Source: Paludibacteraceae bacterium
Lineage (GTDB): Bacteria; Bacteroidota; Bacteroidia; Bacteroidales; Paludibacteraceae
Assembly (NCBI GenBank): GCA_017412245.1
Contig: JAFPYI010000033.1
Coordinates: forward strand, 1-64,000
Length of the DNA stretch: 64,000 nucleotides
Reading direction: 5' to 3'
This document shows positions 37,801 to 43,617 of the stretch, one piece after another. Under the pieces are notes generated by a model. That model worked only from the letters and a program-made list of their open reading frames with translations, made no database searches and was not told the origin of the DNA. Each line of letters begins with the position of its first letter. Within the stretch, counting starts at the first letter, position 1. Position numbers and translations under genes: made by a program.

Positions 37801-38502
37801 TATTCGCTTATCTATGACGACAAAGCGCGTGCAGAAGGATTCGTGAATGTGATGAATGAGCCGTTTGATGATATCATCTATGGTGTCGTGCCGCAGAAAG
37901 AGAATGGCGATTATGTGCGTCCGGATTACTATTCGGCTCGACTGATAATGGATAATGATATCTGCCTGAGCGCAGGTGTCACGGCATACGAAATAGAGTT
38001 GCTCGTCAAGTATCCGTCATGGATTATCGAGCAGAACTGGAACGATGTAGTGGCATTGCTTAATGACCGATATAACGGAGGTTATCTGTTCTCGTCGTAT
38101 GCATGGTATGTCAACGGCAACAAGGCTGCAGAGACAGGACCGTATATCTATCTGCCGCAAACGCTTTCTATCGGTGATGAGGTTTATATCGCTCCAACCC
38201 GTCAAGGCGAGGACTATGAAGTGCCTTCATGTCCGATTACTATCTACGATAAGTCGGCTGAATTGGTAAGCGAGTTCCCGGTTTTGGCTAATCCGACTCC
38301 AATACGCGGACAGTTTGAGATTCATGCTTTTGCGGATGGAAAATACACACTCATCTCGCTCTCAGGCGTAGTTATGCAGAGCGGAGAATACCGCTATGGA
38401 GAGAATCTGACCATCAATACTCCGGCACCAACAGGATGCTATCTGTTAAGAGTAGAAACAGAGCTATACGGAGCCCGTACGCTCAAACTCATCTTACGTT
38501 AA
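28858..38502 (+). CDS. Giant repetitive secreted surface protein with PKD domain, about 47 short modules and a type IX sorting domain, 3214 aa
   Basis: Signal peptide (about 1-29, ...CPSVYAE). An N-terminal beta domain (about 30-290) follows, then an Ig-like stretch and a PKD domain (about 388-461, VVTWDFGDGRTNATYSPGTP). From about residue 465 to 2950 there are about 47 modules of about 53 residues. The pattern is IC-x-G-(E/D)-x-Y-x-(F/W)-x-G, then G-x-Y-x-D-(T/S)-L, then GCDS and L-x-L-x-V-x-P-x-Y. The paired Cys suggest one disulfide per module. Modules 16-24, 25-33 and 34-39 form a super-repeat. The end (about 3125-3214; YTLISLSGVVMQSGEYRYGE, GCYLLRVETELYGARTLKLI) is a type IX sorting domain. 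Likely a long adhesin or surface filament; the ligand is unknown. Confidence 0.9.
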   Translation: MQKRSVHSILWISCLMMAVLFACPSVYAECPDWYDLTGSHVKCEIGPYSARQTGNGWRTEVVDFGPGEISSRHTIHRDANEVDPRTTNNGTTQGLHTVPAGEIASVRLGNWLDGRVTGNANETGQAERITYTFTVTDDNKYLLMRYAIVWQDPHNHNDIVPSFQLETFLGATGNTLIDGLCYNFDYDAVTTQVDYAGEWDTDCRICAYTRYGTTQGYYYYNYNNRRVTDCPEFTYRHEQQIVAWRDWRTRLINLEDYVGQTVRLRFTSSDCGYVEHWGYSYFTLRCLDVNLYSPLCGGPTETRTFTAPDGLDYIWYKVNDDKTRTELLSESSNSLTVLNDGQLYECYIASPENANCHISLYAKAEPRLPLADFDIDLHEACVDTVFLTDNSGVSRDGVTLITPHENVDVVTWDFGDGRTNATYSPGTPITYDYDGTYTITQTARLTNGNCISVKYKTVTVRGKMTKHELDVYDTICAGDIKIWNGMECKRTDVYTFVTPANNHYCDSTVRLHLKVWDSYIWNDTIDVLEGKEIPYAWHSKGTVRNLYTSGVYWDSCVSVHGCDSVYKLVMNVRPKYTFHEYDTVCRGTAYQYHKNLANISYTVTNATDTIIYDSLLTKTYGNDSVYILHLHVLPTYYFTETQNYCQGDTVEFHGERFWTDGLHTVRFHTTQGCDSIFTLSMIQQPKYTIDTIAFISDKQKPFAWHGKNCFNSGVYMDSLKSVNGCDSVIRLNLTIYPTFFQEDAPITLCKDSTIKWHTKYITGTTVGTTVVWDSLKNQYGYDSVYKAIVTVLPSYRVSITEQRAIGDIYYFFGQPITTGGVYTFNSTTEQGCDSIVRLTISFLPTYLKKDTAYICAGDSYSYHKNGATVSYTQDGIYWDSLKTVHGYDSVYQLRLYVNSVYTTQQSAVICQPATYDFFGQTLTESGIYYKQLTSRGGCDSTVVLNLTVNSAYDISENVTICEGESYMFAGENRSTGGYYTQTYTTVNGCDSVRRLNLTVIPKTRIHKDVHLCTGESFMWQGEPISTNRIVSDTVPSLTTGCDSITIYHIYAHEAFSDTTRASICEGGSYSFHGHTYMQADTFTLSGTSVYGCDSTYVLILTVNPTYDKTVHYSLCLGDNITFNSKIYDRGGTYYDTLKTVGCGCDSAFIIQIDEYPRYFNTSTYRLCKDSTYIWHGQTITKAGTYYDSLKSVLSHNQCDSVYELIVTIQNPAYEVVEATILGNQSYSFNGILLNESGTYYDTLAAVNNTCDSIVELRLTVLPVYNLNVRDTICRGEIYNFNGKELEDGGLYKDTLVSSQGTDSIVNLLLLVYEPRIETRIVHISDQETYTWTKHDGSSVVLSLTGTYDDSLTSVITGCDSVNRLQLVVHQTYLFNEEGETCEGKPYYWRGNPYLEAGDHYDSLHTQDAWQYDSVYHLHLTVNPLYRHDTTVYICAGDYYDFNGTPISAGGTYYDTLPTIHGCDSMFSVVVRIRNTRTIPTTASICPGGTYTWTTWRSRDYSAGGTYKDTLRTKDGLCDSIYYVLTLGIKTKYEINLPPATICANQYYEFCGLQLNQTGVYDTTLTSAAGCDSILHLNLTVNPTYEKDTTFILCSGESVTFNGRVYSRGGNYRDTLPTVNGCFCDSIYNIHVNEIHPFFHTEQISLCKDSSMVWHGQVITGAGTYYDSHRSVVSGNKCDSVYELIVTTRLPEHTVLTATILNTTYYPFGTQLLNEEGIYYDTLPAVGNACDSIVELHLTVLPVFNIDERDTICRGEKFDFNGKELEDGGLYKDTLVSAHGTDSIVNLLLLVHEPRVETRIVHISDQETYTWTKHDGSSEVLSLTGTYDDSLKSIITGCDSVSRLKLVVHRTYLFEETGQTCEGTPYIWRGNAYTRANDYYDSLLTNTWHYDSVYHLTLTVNPIYRHDTTVYICEGGYYDFNGTPLSVGGMYFDTLPTISGCDSTFRATVRVRQTRTIPTTAFICPGEVYTWTTWRSRDLTEAKDYRDTLRTLDGLCDSIYYTLSLHYKTRYEFTLPPATICANQYYEFCGLQLNQTGNYDTTLVASNGCDSILHLSLTVNPTYELDTTFILCSGEQISFNGKLYSHGGHYRDTLYTVNGCNCDSVYRIHINEIAPFYHREQVKLCKDSSMEWHGQIITRAGTYYDNQKSIRSNGQCDSIYELVVSTQLPEHTVLIETILSTTYYAFGDSSLNESGIYFDTLPATGNACDSIVELRLTVLPVYNVSIRDTICRGDVYDFNGRELENGGLYKDTLSSVYSTDSVVNLTLLVHEPRLYEYNRHISDQESYTWVKHDGSTEILQLGGTYDDTLTSLVTGCDSIARLQLYVHPTYMFNEEGETCEGIPYLWRGNQYSIGGDYYERLKTDTWHYDSIYHLHLTINPIYHHDTTVYICAGNYYDFNGKPIFEGGSYYDTLKTEFGCNDMYHVKVNVRPTRIVPTTAYICPGEVYSWRGKDYNKAGDYTDTFPTLDGLCDSIYYTLALKHKPSYEKTLPPTAICVGDYYDFFGRLLNEAGDYDTTLVASNGCDSVYHLHLSINPTYDIDLYDTICEGRAVLFDNISRKESGIYVYNGQTKAGCDSIVTLHLTVIAKQTAYYEQHICEGDYIEIDGQRITQSGTYSEQSISSMGCDSTTIWRVSTHRPMRDTTYAAICRGQEYNFHDVIYREPGIYVQEDRSRYNCDSSYVLVLTVNPVYLRDTSVILCEHDFFTYNGHIYTEGGYYQDTARTKNGCNCDSILNITITKYPVAIIPEQREICRGDSTTWRGRLLKREGIYDDTIRMKKVRCDSVIYRLHLIVNQDYYEEISATICSDESVLFGGHTRNTTGVYYDSLKTKITGCDSVRCLKLTVNPAYHIVETVNRCDIEPYWYNGQWLRESGDYTQSLKTSCGCDSISILHLVVTPTKRDTVRVSLCEGEPYDYYGKPITQSGLYYDTINMPDISRCIVSVMDIGFMKPTSISNVQVDEICADDRDFAMRMYYTGSRPQMYSLIYDDKARAEGFVNVMNEPFDDIIYGVVPQKENGDYVRPDYYSARLIMDNDICLSAGVTAYEIELLVKYPSWIIEQNWNDVVALLNDRYNGGYLFSSYAWYVNGNKAAETGPYIYLPQTLSIGDEVYIAPTRQGEDYEVPSCPITIYDKSAELVSEFPVLANPTPIRGQFEIHAFADGKYTLISLSGVVMQSGEYRYGENLTINTPAPTGCYLLRVETELYGARTLKLILR
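32662..36465 (+). repeat. Nine-module higher-order repeat (about 1.43 kb) in the giant protein gene
   Basis: The landmark RDTICRG followed by FNG(K/R)ELE(D/N)GGLYKDTL recurs at 32662, 34099 and 35533. The spacing is 1437 and 1434 bp (479 and 478 codons), nine modules each. The third copy follows the same order for six modules and then diverges near 36465. The last three modules of the unit also occur just before the first copy (about 32170-32661). Confidence 0.9.
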
Positions 38503-38519
38503 GTTTTGTGGAATAAAGA

Positions 38520-39917
38520 TTACTCCTTGGTCGCTTGTTGGATCAGAGGAGCAATCTCTGTGTTGTCGTGCCACCCGGTAAAACGCTCAGCACCAACGCC
38601 TATGGCAAAAATAGGAACTGCGTGAGCAGAATGAGCTCGTGTAGTCCAACCTACGTGCGCTTTCTTGTTCAGCAGTGCAATACCGGCTTCGCCTAACTGG
38701 TTGATGTTTTTGTACATCGTTTCGGTATCTTTGCCCTTGCCTTTGCAAGCGGATTTATAGAGCGCTTTGAGTGCTTGCTCTTCGTCGAGCGAAATCTCTA
38801 CTTTGTCCCAGAAACCAAGGTTCGTGCGGTAGATATCTTTTACTTCGCCCCAAGTCGGTTTCTTCTTGTCTTGGAATAGTTTGGAGAACATGTCACTCAA
38901 TACCCATGCTGAACATTTCTGGTGTTGCAAAAGGTCCAGATACAAGGTGTAGTCGCTATTGCCTAATGCCAAACCGCCTGTCTCGTGGTCGGCTGTCACA
39001 ATAATCAATGTCTCGTCAGGATGCGCCAGATAGAACTCATATGCAACACGCATGGCTTCGTCCATATCCCATAACTCGCCAAAAGCAGTTGCTGCGTCGT
39101 CAGCGTGGCAGGCGTAGTCAATCATACCTCCTTCTACCATCATGAAGAAACGGTCGTAACGTTTCTCCAGGAACGGGATAGCTGTTTGCACTATTTCCGC
39201 TAATTTCAAGTCTCCTTCTTTGCGGTCGATGGCGTAAGGCAGGTTGTCTCCATGTTTAACTCCTTGGTCGTCGGACGATTGAACGAGAATCAGTTTCTCG
39301 GCCTCATTGCTTTTGGCTTGTGCCTCTTGCAAACCGTGCGCAATAGTGTAACCGCGTTCTTCCGCTAAACGGTAAAGATTGATATCTTTATTGTCTTTTT
39401 TTCCTTGCGGATAATGAAAACCTGCGCCACCGAAGAAGTCAAATTGACTCTCGCTCAGTTGTTGGCCTACTTCGTAGTATTTACTGCGTTTCTCGACATG
39501 CGCGTAGAATGCAGCCGGAGTGGCATGGTCGATGGCTACTGTCGTCATGATACCTATTCCCCAACCTTGTTTTTTCAGTTCTTCGGCAATGGTCTGCAGT
39601 GTGTCGCCTTTCTCGTTTAGACCTAACACACCATTATTCGTCTTACTGCCTGTGGCCAAACATGTTCCTGCTGCGGCTGAATCGGTTATGCCGTTGCTTT
39701 TGGAATACGTACTTGCGTGACCGGAGTAGGGGAAAGTACTCATTAGCGTTTGTACACGTCCGAGAGGTTCACCTGCTACAGCAGAGCGATACATTTCTCC
39801 TCCGAGCACTTGGTTGGTACCCATACCATCACCGATGAAATAGAACACATACTTGGCTTGTGCCATCATCGCAACCGTTGCGAAAAGCACAATGCATATT
39901 GTCATTAATCGTTTCAT
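38520..39917 (-). CDS. phoA: Alkaline phosphatase, 465 aa
   Basis: A signal peptide (1-20, ...AMMAQA) is followed by YVFYFIGDGMGTNQ with the metal ligand Asp30. The phosphorylated serine is in GITDSAAAGTCLATGSKTNN (Ser80). 'VEGGMIDYACHADDAATA', LIIVTADHETGGLALG and WTTRAHSAHAVPIFAIG provide the remaining metal ligands. It releases phosphate from monoesters in the periplasm. The start codon abuts a 7-bp repeat array. Its 3' end converges with that of the giant protein gene, 17 bp away. Family assignment is certain; the substrate range is not. Confidence 0.95.
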   Translation of the reverse strand: MKRLMTICIVLFATVAMMAQAKYVFYFIGDGMGTNQVLGGEMYRSAVAGEPLGRVQTLMSTFPYSGHASTYSKSNGITDSAAAGTCLATGSKTNNGVLGLNEKGDTLQTIAEELKKQGWGIGIMTTVAIDHATPAAFYAHVEKRSKYYEVGQQLSESQFDFFGGAGFHYPQGKKDNKDINLYRLAEERGYTIAHGLQEAQAKSNEAEKLILVQSSDDQGVKHGDNLPYAIDRKEGDLKLAEIVQTAIPFLEKRYDRFFMMVEGGMIDYACHADDAATAFGELWDMDEAMRVAYEFYLAHPDETLIIVTADHETGGLALGNSDYTLYLDLLQHQKCSAWVLSDMFSKLFQDKKKPTWGEVKDIYRTNLGFWDKVEISLDEEQALKALYKSACKGKGKDTETMYKNINQLGEAGIALLNKKAHVGWTTRAHSAHAVPIFAIGVGAERFTGWHDNTEIAPLIQQATKE

Positions 39918-40001
39918 ATCTTTTAACTTTTCACTTTTATCTTTTATCTTTTATCTTTTAACTTTTATCTTTTCACTTTTCACTTTTCACTTTTTACTTT
40001 G
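39918..40001. repeat. Twelve 7-bp repeats between exonuclease and phosphatase genes
   Basis: Twelve contiguous heptamers of the form (A/C)(T/A)CTTTT start at the base next to the phoA start codon (39915-39917) and pass over the exonuclease stop codon (39994-39996). In the direction of the genes the units read AAAAGAT or AAAAGTG. Confidence 0.92.
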
Positions 40002-40827
40002 AGTCCGTAGGACGGTCTTTTGTCTTTCGACTTTCAACTTTACTCTTTCTTCTGTGCCTCTGTTCCCGTCTTTTGGCTGTGCGTTTGGCAGCTTTTCTTG
40101 CTTCACGTTCTTCCGGAGAGAGATGAGGCGGAGGTTCTATACCTTGTGCGCGCAGACGCTCATCTATGACAGATAACTGGTGTTCAATCTGCTGCTCTTT
40201 CTCTTCTCGTTTCAGTTCGGCAACCGTCTCGTTGGCTAACGGCTCATGTTCCATCAAGTCGAGATAGATACGCAGCGTAGCCCAAGCATCCGTAGAAGCA
40301 TAACGCGCTTGTTCTGCCGTCAGATGACTATTTTCCCAGTTCGTCAGTTGTTGTGTCTTTGAGATCTTTTGTCCGAAGCAGATAGCGAAGATTTTTTGCA
40401 GTCCCAAATCCAAGATGCCGTACTGAGGCACTATCGACTGCAGGTCTATGCAGTTGGCGGGTGTAAAATTCCTTCTTCTGCGCAAACCGTTTAGATCATC
40501 GCGGAAGGCCAGACCTACTTTGCATATCTTGGCGTCGGAGAAGATGCTTGCTAACGATTCAGGCAGTCCTATATGCGTCAATCGGAACAGATAACAGCGC
40601 TCCAGCGTAGCGATTTGCACCAATGCTGTAGGATAATGAATACCTTTGTTAAAACTCGGTCGGGCTTCTGTATCTACGCCTAAAACCGTTTGCGAACGGA
40701 GGTATTCGACAGCCTCTGCAACCATATTCGGATGGTCAACTACTATCACCTCGCCCTCAAAAGCAACTAACGGTAGTTCTTGCAACGCTTCTTTGCTGAT
40801 ATGTCGGGCATAGGTGCTTGGTTTCAT
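39994..40827 (-). CDS. 3'-5' exonuclease (DnaQ-like/RNase D type), 277 aa
   Basis: Start chosen at ATG 40827 (MKPSTYARHISKEALQELPL), just after the previous gene's stop and a GAGGAGGATTAAG leader; an earlier in-frame ATG lies inside the upstream gene. Exo motif I is LGVDTEARPSF (DTE), motif II 'KVGLAFRDDLNGLRR' and motif III YASTDAWATLRIYLDL. These are DEDD exonuclease features as in RNase D and WRN. It probably trims RNA or DNA 3' ends. The C-terminal 35 residues are Arg/Lys-rich, and the last 18 or so (KVESRKTKDRPTDSK) are encoded by 7-bp repeats. Confidence 0.9.
   Translation of the reverse strand: MKPSTYARHISKEALQELPLVAFEGEVIVVDHPNMVAEAVEYLRSQTVLGVDTEARPSFNKGIHYPTALVQIATLERCYLFRLTHIGLPESLASIFSDAKICKVGLAFRDDLNGLRRRRNFTPANCIDLQSIVPQYGILDLGLQKIFAICFGQKISKTQQLTNWENSHLTAEQARYASTDAWATLRIYLDLMEHEPLANETVAELKREEKEQQIEHQLSVIDERLRAQGIEPPPHLSPEEREARKAAKRTAKRREQRHRRKSKVESRKTKDRPTDSK
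40015..40049. repeat. Five 7-bp repeats inside the exonuclease C-terminus
   Basis: Units GTCTTTT, GACTTTC and similar lie in tandem at 40015-40049, on the same side as the intergenic array at 39918-40001. They encode the basic tail containing KVESRKTKD. Confidence 0.82.
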
Positions 40828-40828
40828 C

Positions 40829-41344
40829 TTAATCCTCCTCGTTAACAACAGAAATGGCATGCAAAGCACGCATCACAGCCAATAATTTTTGTCCCCAATG
40901 TTCATTAAAAGCCTCATGGCAAACGACTACGGCATCGTTCATGATGGCTTCCTCACCGGTTTGAAAACCAGCAGCCATATCTTTCAATTCCTGATAGATA
41001 TCTGCGAGCGCTTCGGAGATATACGCCGTTTGCACCTCATCGGTGTAGACTCCTTGGTCCACAAAAACGTCCAAATAGGCATCGTCGCTACCTAATAAAT
41101 CGCGCACGCGGATAAGCGCGTAGTTGTAGTCCTCTTCCGTCACAAACCGCTGCGGGTCTTCATCAAGCATCCGTTCGCCTTCTTCCAATAAACGTGTCCG
41201 CAGATACAAAACAGGCAGCAGACGGAGCATCTGTTCTACGAACTCCTTCCGCTCATGTTCGGCGCATTGTTCTATCAGCAGACAGGTCTGTGCCGCTGCG
41301 GTCACAAAACTCAGCACCGAGTCTTTATATACATATCCTTCCAT
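40829..41344 (-). CDS. DUF5063 family protein, 171 aa
   Basis: A mostly helical acidic protein starting MEGYVYKDSVLSFVTAAAQT. LPVLYLRTRLLEEGERM and EALADIYQELKDMAAGFQTG match DUF5063 proteins, which in Bacteroidales are found next to the 3'-5' exonuclease. No catalytic motif or membrane segment is visible. It is the first gene of the operon with the exonuclease and alkaline phosphatase, from the promoter at 41391-41421. The gap to the next start is 1 nt. Function unknown. Confidence 0.85.
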   Translation of the reverse strand: MEGYVYKDSVLSFVTAAAQTCLLIEQCAEHERKEFVEQMLRLLPVLYLRTRLLEEGERMLDEDPQRFVTEEDYNYALIRVRDLLGSDDAYLDVFVDQGVYTDEVQTAYISEALADIYQELKDMAAGFQTGEEAIMNDAVVVCHEAFNEHWGQKLLAVMRALHAISVVNEED

Positions 41345-41390
41345 ATATTCCAGTTGATGCTATTTGATGCTCATAGAGCATTTCAGGGTG

Positions 41391-41421
41391 CAAAGGTACT
41401 ACATTTTTTGCACATACACAA
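41391..41421 (-). promoter_or_regulatory. Promoter of the DUF5063-exonuclease-phoA operon
   Basis: TACCTTTG (41391-41398) on the minus strand, 20-nt spacer, TTG (41419-41421) followed by TGTATGT. The leader is about 45 nt. Confidence 0.78.
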
Positions 41422-41448
41422 ATATTTTTTTTCAATTGCTTCAAATTA

Positions 41449-41557
41449 CCGTGAAATATCCTTATACCCTCGATTCGTTGTCGTGTCGTTACCGTGTCGT
41501 TGCCGTGTCGTTGCCGTGCGGATATCGTTTTTGACCCGTAATAGTCCCGTAGGAAAC
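41449..41557. repeat. 11-bp phased array between divergent promoters
   Basis: Eight 11-mers beginning TCG or CCG run from 41470 to 41557, for example CCGTGTCGTTG twice in succession at 41492-41513. Two more in-phase units precede them from 41449, with a 1-bp slip. The first bases (YCG) are kept in every unit while the rest drifts. Confidence 0.8.
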
Positions 41558-41588
41558 GGGATATAAAATCTTTTTTTTACTAAAAATC

Positions 41589-41619
41589 TTGTACATTTCA
41601 AAAAAATGTAGTAACTTTG
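41589..41619 (+). promoter_or_regulatory. Promoter of the coiled-coil protein-upp-vanZ-dprA genes
   Basis: TTG (41589-41591), 20-nt spacer, TAACTTTG (41612-41619). The predicted leader is about 300 nt, the longest in the window. Confidence 0.78.
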
Positions 41620-41676
41620 CAAGCGATTTTGCGCGCGTGATGAACAATTGTTGTGCTGTGTGATAAATGAAAGGCG

Positions 41677-41897
41677 GAAGTGCGCGAGTGGAGAGAGGAA
41701 GGCACACATGTGAATAGAGTGAAGTGCACAAGTGGAGAGAGGAAGGCACACATGTGAATAGAGTGAAGTGCACAAGTGGAGAGAGGAAGGCACACATATG
41801 AATAGAGGGAAGTGCGCGAGTGGAGAGAGGAAGGCACACATGTGAATAGAGGGAAGTGCGCAAGTGGATAGAGGGAAGTGTGCAAGTGAAGAGTAAA
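41677..41897 (+). repeat. 44-bp minisatellite in the leader of the 41925 gene
   Basis: The word GAAGTG begins units at 41677, 41721, 41765, 41809 and 41853, exactly 44 bp apart, then at 41875 (22 bp later). Units differ by few bases. Each 44-mer divides into two related 22-mers and can also be written as four 11-mers (GAAGTGCACAA, GTGGAGAGAGG and so on). It contains the palindromes GTGCAC and CACATGTG. There are no unique spacers, so it is not a CRISPR array. Confidence 0.93.
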
Positions 41898-41924
41898 TAA
41901 CAAACAATAAAATTATATCGTCTT

Positions 41925-42566
41925 ATGAAAAAAATCTTTCTAATTGCCTTTGCTGCTATGAGTATGGCTGCTATGGCACAGCAAGTAACACCGGTTGCTT
42001 TGCAAATCACAGAAGCGAAACTTGATTCTCTGCGTACGCTTTATATTCAGGAGCCACCGATGTATCGCGCTTCGTTGGATATGTTGGCAGAGCAACTTAA
42101 AGCAGATGAGAACGCCCTCAAGAATCTGAAAAATGAGCTCAAGGCAGAGCAACAGCACTCGAAAGATATTGCTGCTACGCTGAAAGATGCATCGAAGATG
42201 GTTGCTTCGCTCAAGAAACTCTATGCTAAAGAGGAGAGCGAACTCAAATCTATGCAAGCTGTTGTCGAGAAACAGCAAAAAGGCATTTCTAAGAAGAAAG
42301 AACTCAATGAGCAGACACGCGAGCAATACGCTAAACTGCTTGAGAGCCAACAGAAAGAGCTGAGTGTTTCGCTTCGCGATGTAGTTGACCGTCAACGCGG
42401 TGTGGCTGATTTGGAGCCGGAATTGCAACGTGCACAAGCAGACTTGCTGACCTACAACCAGCAGATTGAGCGCAAAGCAATGGATGTTGCACAACTCGAA
42501 GCACAACTCAAAGAACGTAAAGCACTTGTCAAAGCAGAACAAAAAGCTGCTAAATCATTGCAATAA
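41925..42566 (+). CDS. Secreted coiled-coil protein, 213 aa
   Basis: Signal peptide MKKIFLIAFAAMSMAAMAQQ, cleaved near AMA-QQ. The rest (about 35-213) is almost entirely helix, rich in Lys, Glu, Gln, Ala and Leu with heptad spacing, for example DIAATLKDASKMVASLKKLY. It should form a long periplasmic coiled coil. No catalytic domain is seen. Its transcript begins about 300 nt upstream and carries the 44-bp repeat. It lies 3 bp before upp. I do not recognise a family beyond general coiled-coil proteins. Confidence 0.75.
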   Translation: MKKIFLIAFAAMSMAAMAQQVTPVALQITEAKLDSLRTLYIQEPPMYRASLDMLAEQLKADENALKNLKNELKAEQQHSKDIAATLKDASKMVASLKKLYAKEESELKSMQAVVEKQQKGISKKKELNEQTREQYAKLLESQQKELSVSLRDVVDRQRGVADLEPELQRAQADLLTYNQQIERKAMDVAQLEAQLKERKALVKAEQKAAKSLQ

Positions 42567-42569
42567 CCT

Positions 42570-43241
42570 ATGAAAGTCATTAACCTTTCGGACGGCAATA
42601 GCCTGCTGAATCAATACCTCCGCGAGATTCGAGACGTCAATATCCAGAAAGACAGTCTGCGTTTTCGTCGGAATATTGAGCGCATAGGCGAACTGATGGC
42701 CGTAGAAGTGAGTCGCGAGCTCAACTATGAAGACACAGCGGTGCAGACTCCATTGGGTGTAGCACATGTGAATACCATTGCCGATAAAATCGTTTTAGGA
42801 ACTATCCTGCGTGCCGGACTGCCTTTGCATCACGGATTTCTGAATATGTTCGACGGTGCCGAGAACGCTTTCTTGAGCGCTTATCGTCGTGAGAATGAGA
42901 AGGGAGAACTGGAGATTGTGGCGGAGTATATGGCAGCCCCTTCTATCGAAGGCAAGACGCTTATCTTGGTGGACCCGATGTTAGCAACAGGAATGTCTAT
43001 GGAAGTAGGTTATCTCGCGTTGCTCAAGCATGGCAAGCCGAGCCATACACATCTATGCTGCGCTATCGCTACACCACAGTCGATTGAGTATATGCGCAAG
43101 GCACTTCACGACAGAGACGACGTGACGCTTTGGTGCGCAGCAGTAGATCCGATTCTGAACGAAAAGAAATATATTGTTCCCGGTTTAGGTGATGCCGGAG
43201 ACTTGTGTTACGGAACCAAAGTTCACCTCTCTGATCGCTAA
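42570..43241 (+). CDS. upp: Uracil phosphoribosyltransferase, 223 aa
   Basis: Converts uracil and PRPP to UMP in pyrimidine salvage. The PRPP-binding loop LILVDPMLATGMSMEVGYL and the uracil-binding end YIVPGLGDAGDLCYGT are present. 'ILRAGLPLHHGFLNMFDGAE' is also typical. The length of about 223 aa is slightly above the usual 208-215. It starts 3 bp after the coiled-coil gene and is followed by the VanZ-like gene, so it is in an operon. Confidence 0.93.
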   Translation: MKVINLSDGNSLLNQYLREIRDVNIQKDSLRFRRNIERIGELMAVEVSRELNYEDTAVQTPLGVAHVNTIADKIVLGTILRAGLPLHHGFLNMFDGAENAFLSAYRRENEKGELEIVAEYMAAPSIEGKTLILVDPMLATGMSMEVGYLALLKHGKPSHTHLCCAIATPQSIEYMRKALHDRDDVTLWCAAVDPILNEKKYIVPGLGDAGDLCYGTKVHLSDR

Positions 43242-43254
43242 CAAAATATCGTAT

Positions 43255-43617
43255 ATGGCATTTGTACCTGCAGTCCTTGTGGCTGCAGGCATTGCTGTAC
43301 TCTCGCTTGTCGAAAATGCAGACATGCCACGAGTGGTAATCAATGATAAATTGGTTCACGGGGCGATGTATGCAGTCTTTGCCATGACGCTGATGATTCC
43401 TTATCGTTTGCGGACGTCATGGATGGTTTATGTGACGGCTTGGGCGATAGCAAGCGGCTACGGCGTGCTGATGGAAAACCTGCAAGAGGTATGTACTACC
43501 ACGCGTGTGATGGACGTTCAGGATATGTTTGCTAACGTCATCGGCGGATTAGTCGGATTGCTCCTTTTTGCTTTGATTCACTACCTATGGACGTGCAGAA
43601 AAACCTCTACGAGATAG
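43255..43617 (+). CDS. VanZ-like membrane protein, 120 aa
   Basis: Start chosen at 43255 (MAFVPAVLVAAGIAVLSLVE), 13 bp after the upp stop; an in-frame ATG at 43189 lies inside upp. Four hydrophobic helices. 'INDKLVHGAMYAVFAMTL' and 'YGVLMENLQEVCTTTRVMDV' followed by 'DMFANVIGGLVGLLL' fit the VanZ family pattern. The role of chromosomal VanZ-like proteins is poorly known. Its end overlaps dprA by 31 nt. Confidence 0.85.
   Translation: MAFVPAVLVAAGIAVLSLVENADMPRVVINDKLVHGAMYAVFAMTLMIPYRLRTSWMVYVTAWAIASGYGVLMENLQEVCTTTRVMDVQDMFANVIGGLVGLLLFALIHYLWTCRKTSTR

Larger units (their letters stand above)
41345..41924. other. 580-bp intergenic region with divergent promoters and two repeat arrays
   Basis: No gene seen. 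In order: minus-strand promoter (41391-41421), an 11-bp array (41449-41557), the plus-strand promoter (41589-41619), and a leader of about 300 nt with a 44-bp minisatellite (41677-41897). Confidence 0.8.

Noticed and set aside
40828..40869. Fourteen extra N-terminal codons on the exonuclease
   Set aside because: They lie inside the preceding DUF5063 gene; ATG at 40827 follows its stop and an AG-rich leader.
41677..41897. CRISPR array
   Set aside because: Units are contiguous with no unique spacers and no cas genes nearby.
41446..42010. Overlapping minus-strand open frames in several phases over the 44-bp repeat
   Set aside because: A 44-bp unit without stop codons keeps all frames open; the products are Ser/Leu/His/Cys repeats with no initiation signal.
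43189..43254. Longer start for the VanZ-like protein
   Set aside because: The added segment is out-of-frame upp sequence; hydrophobic VanZ sequence begins at 43255.
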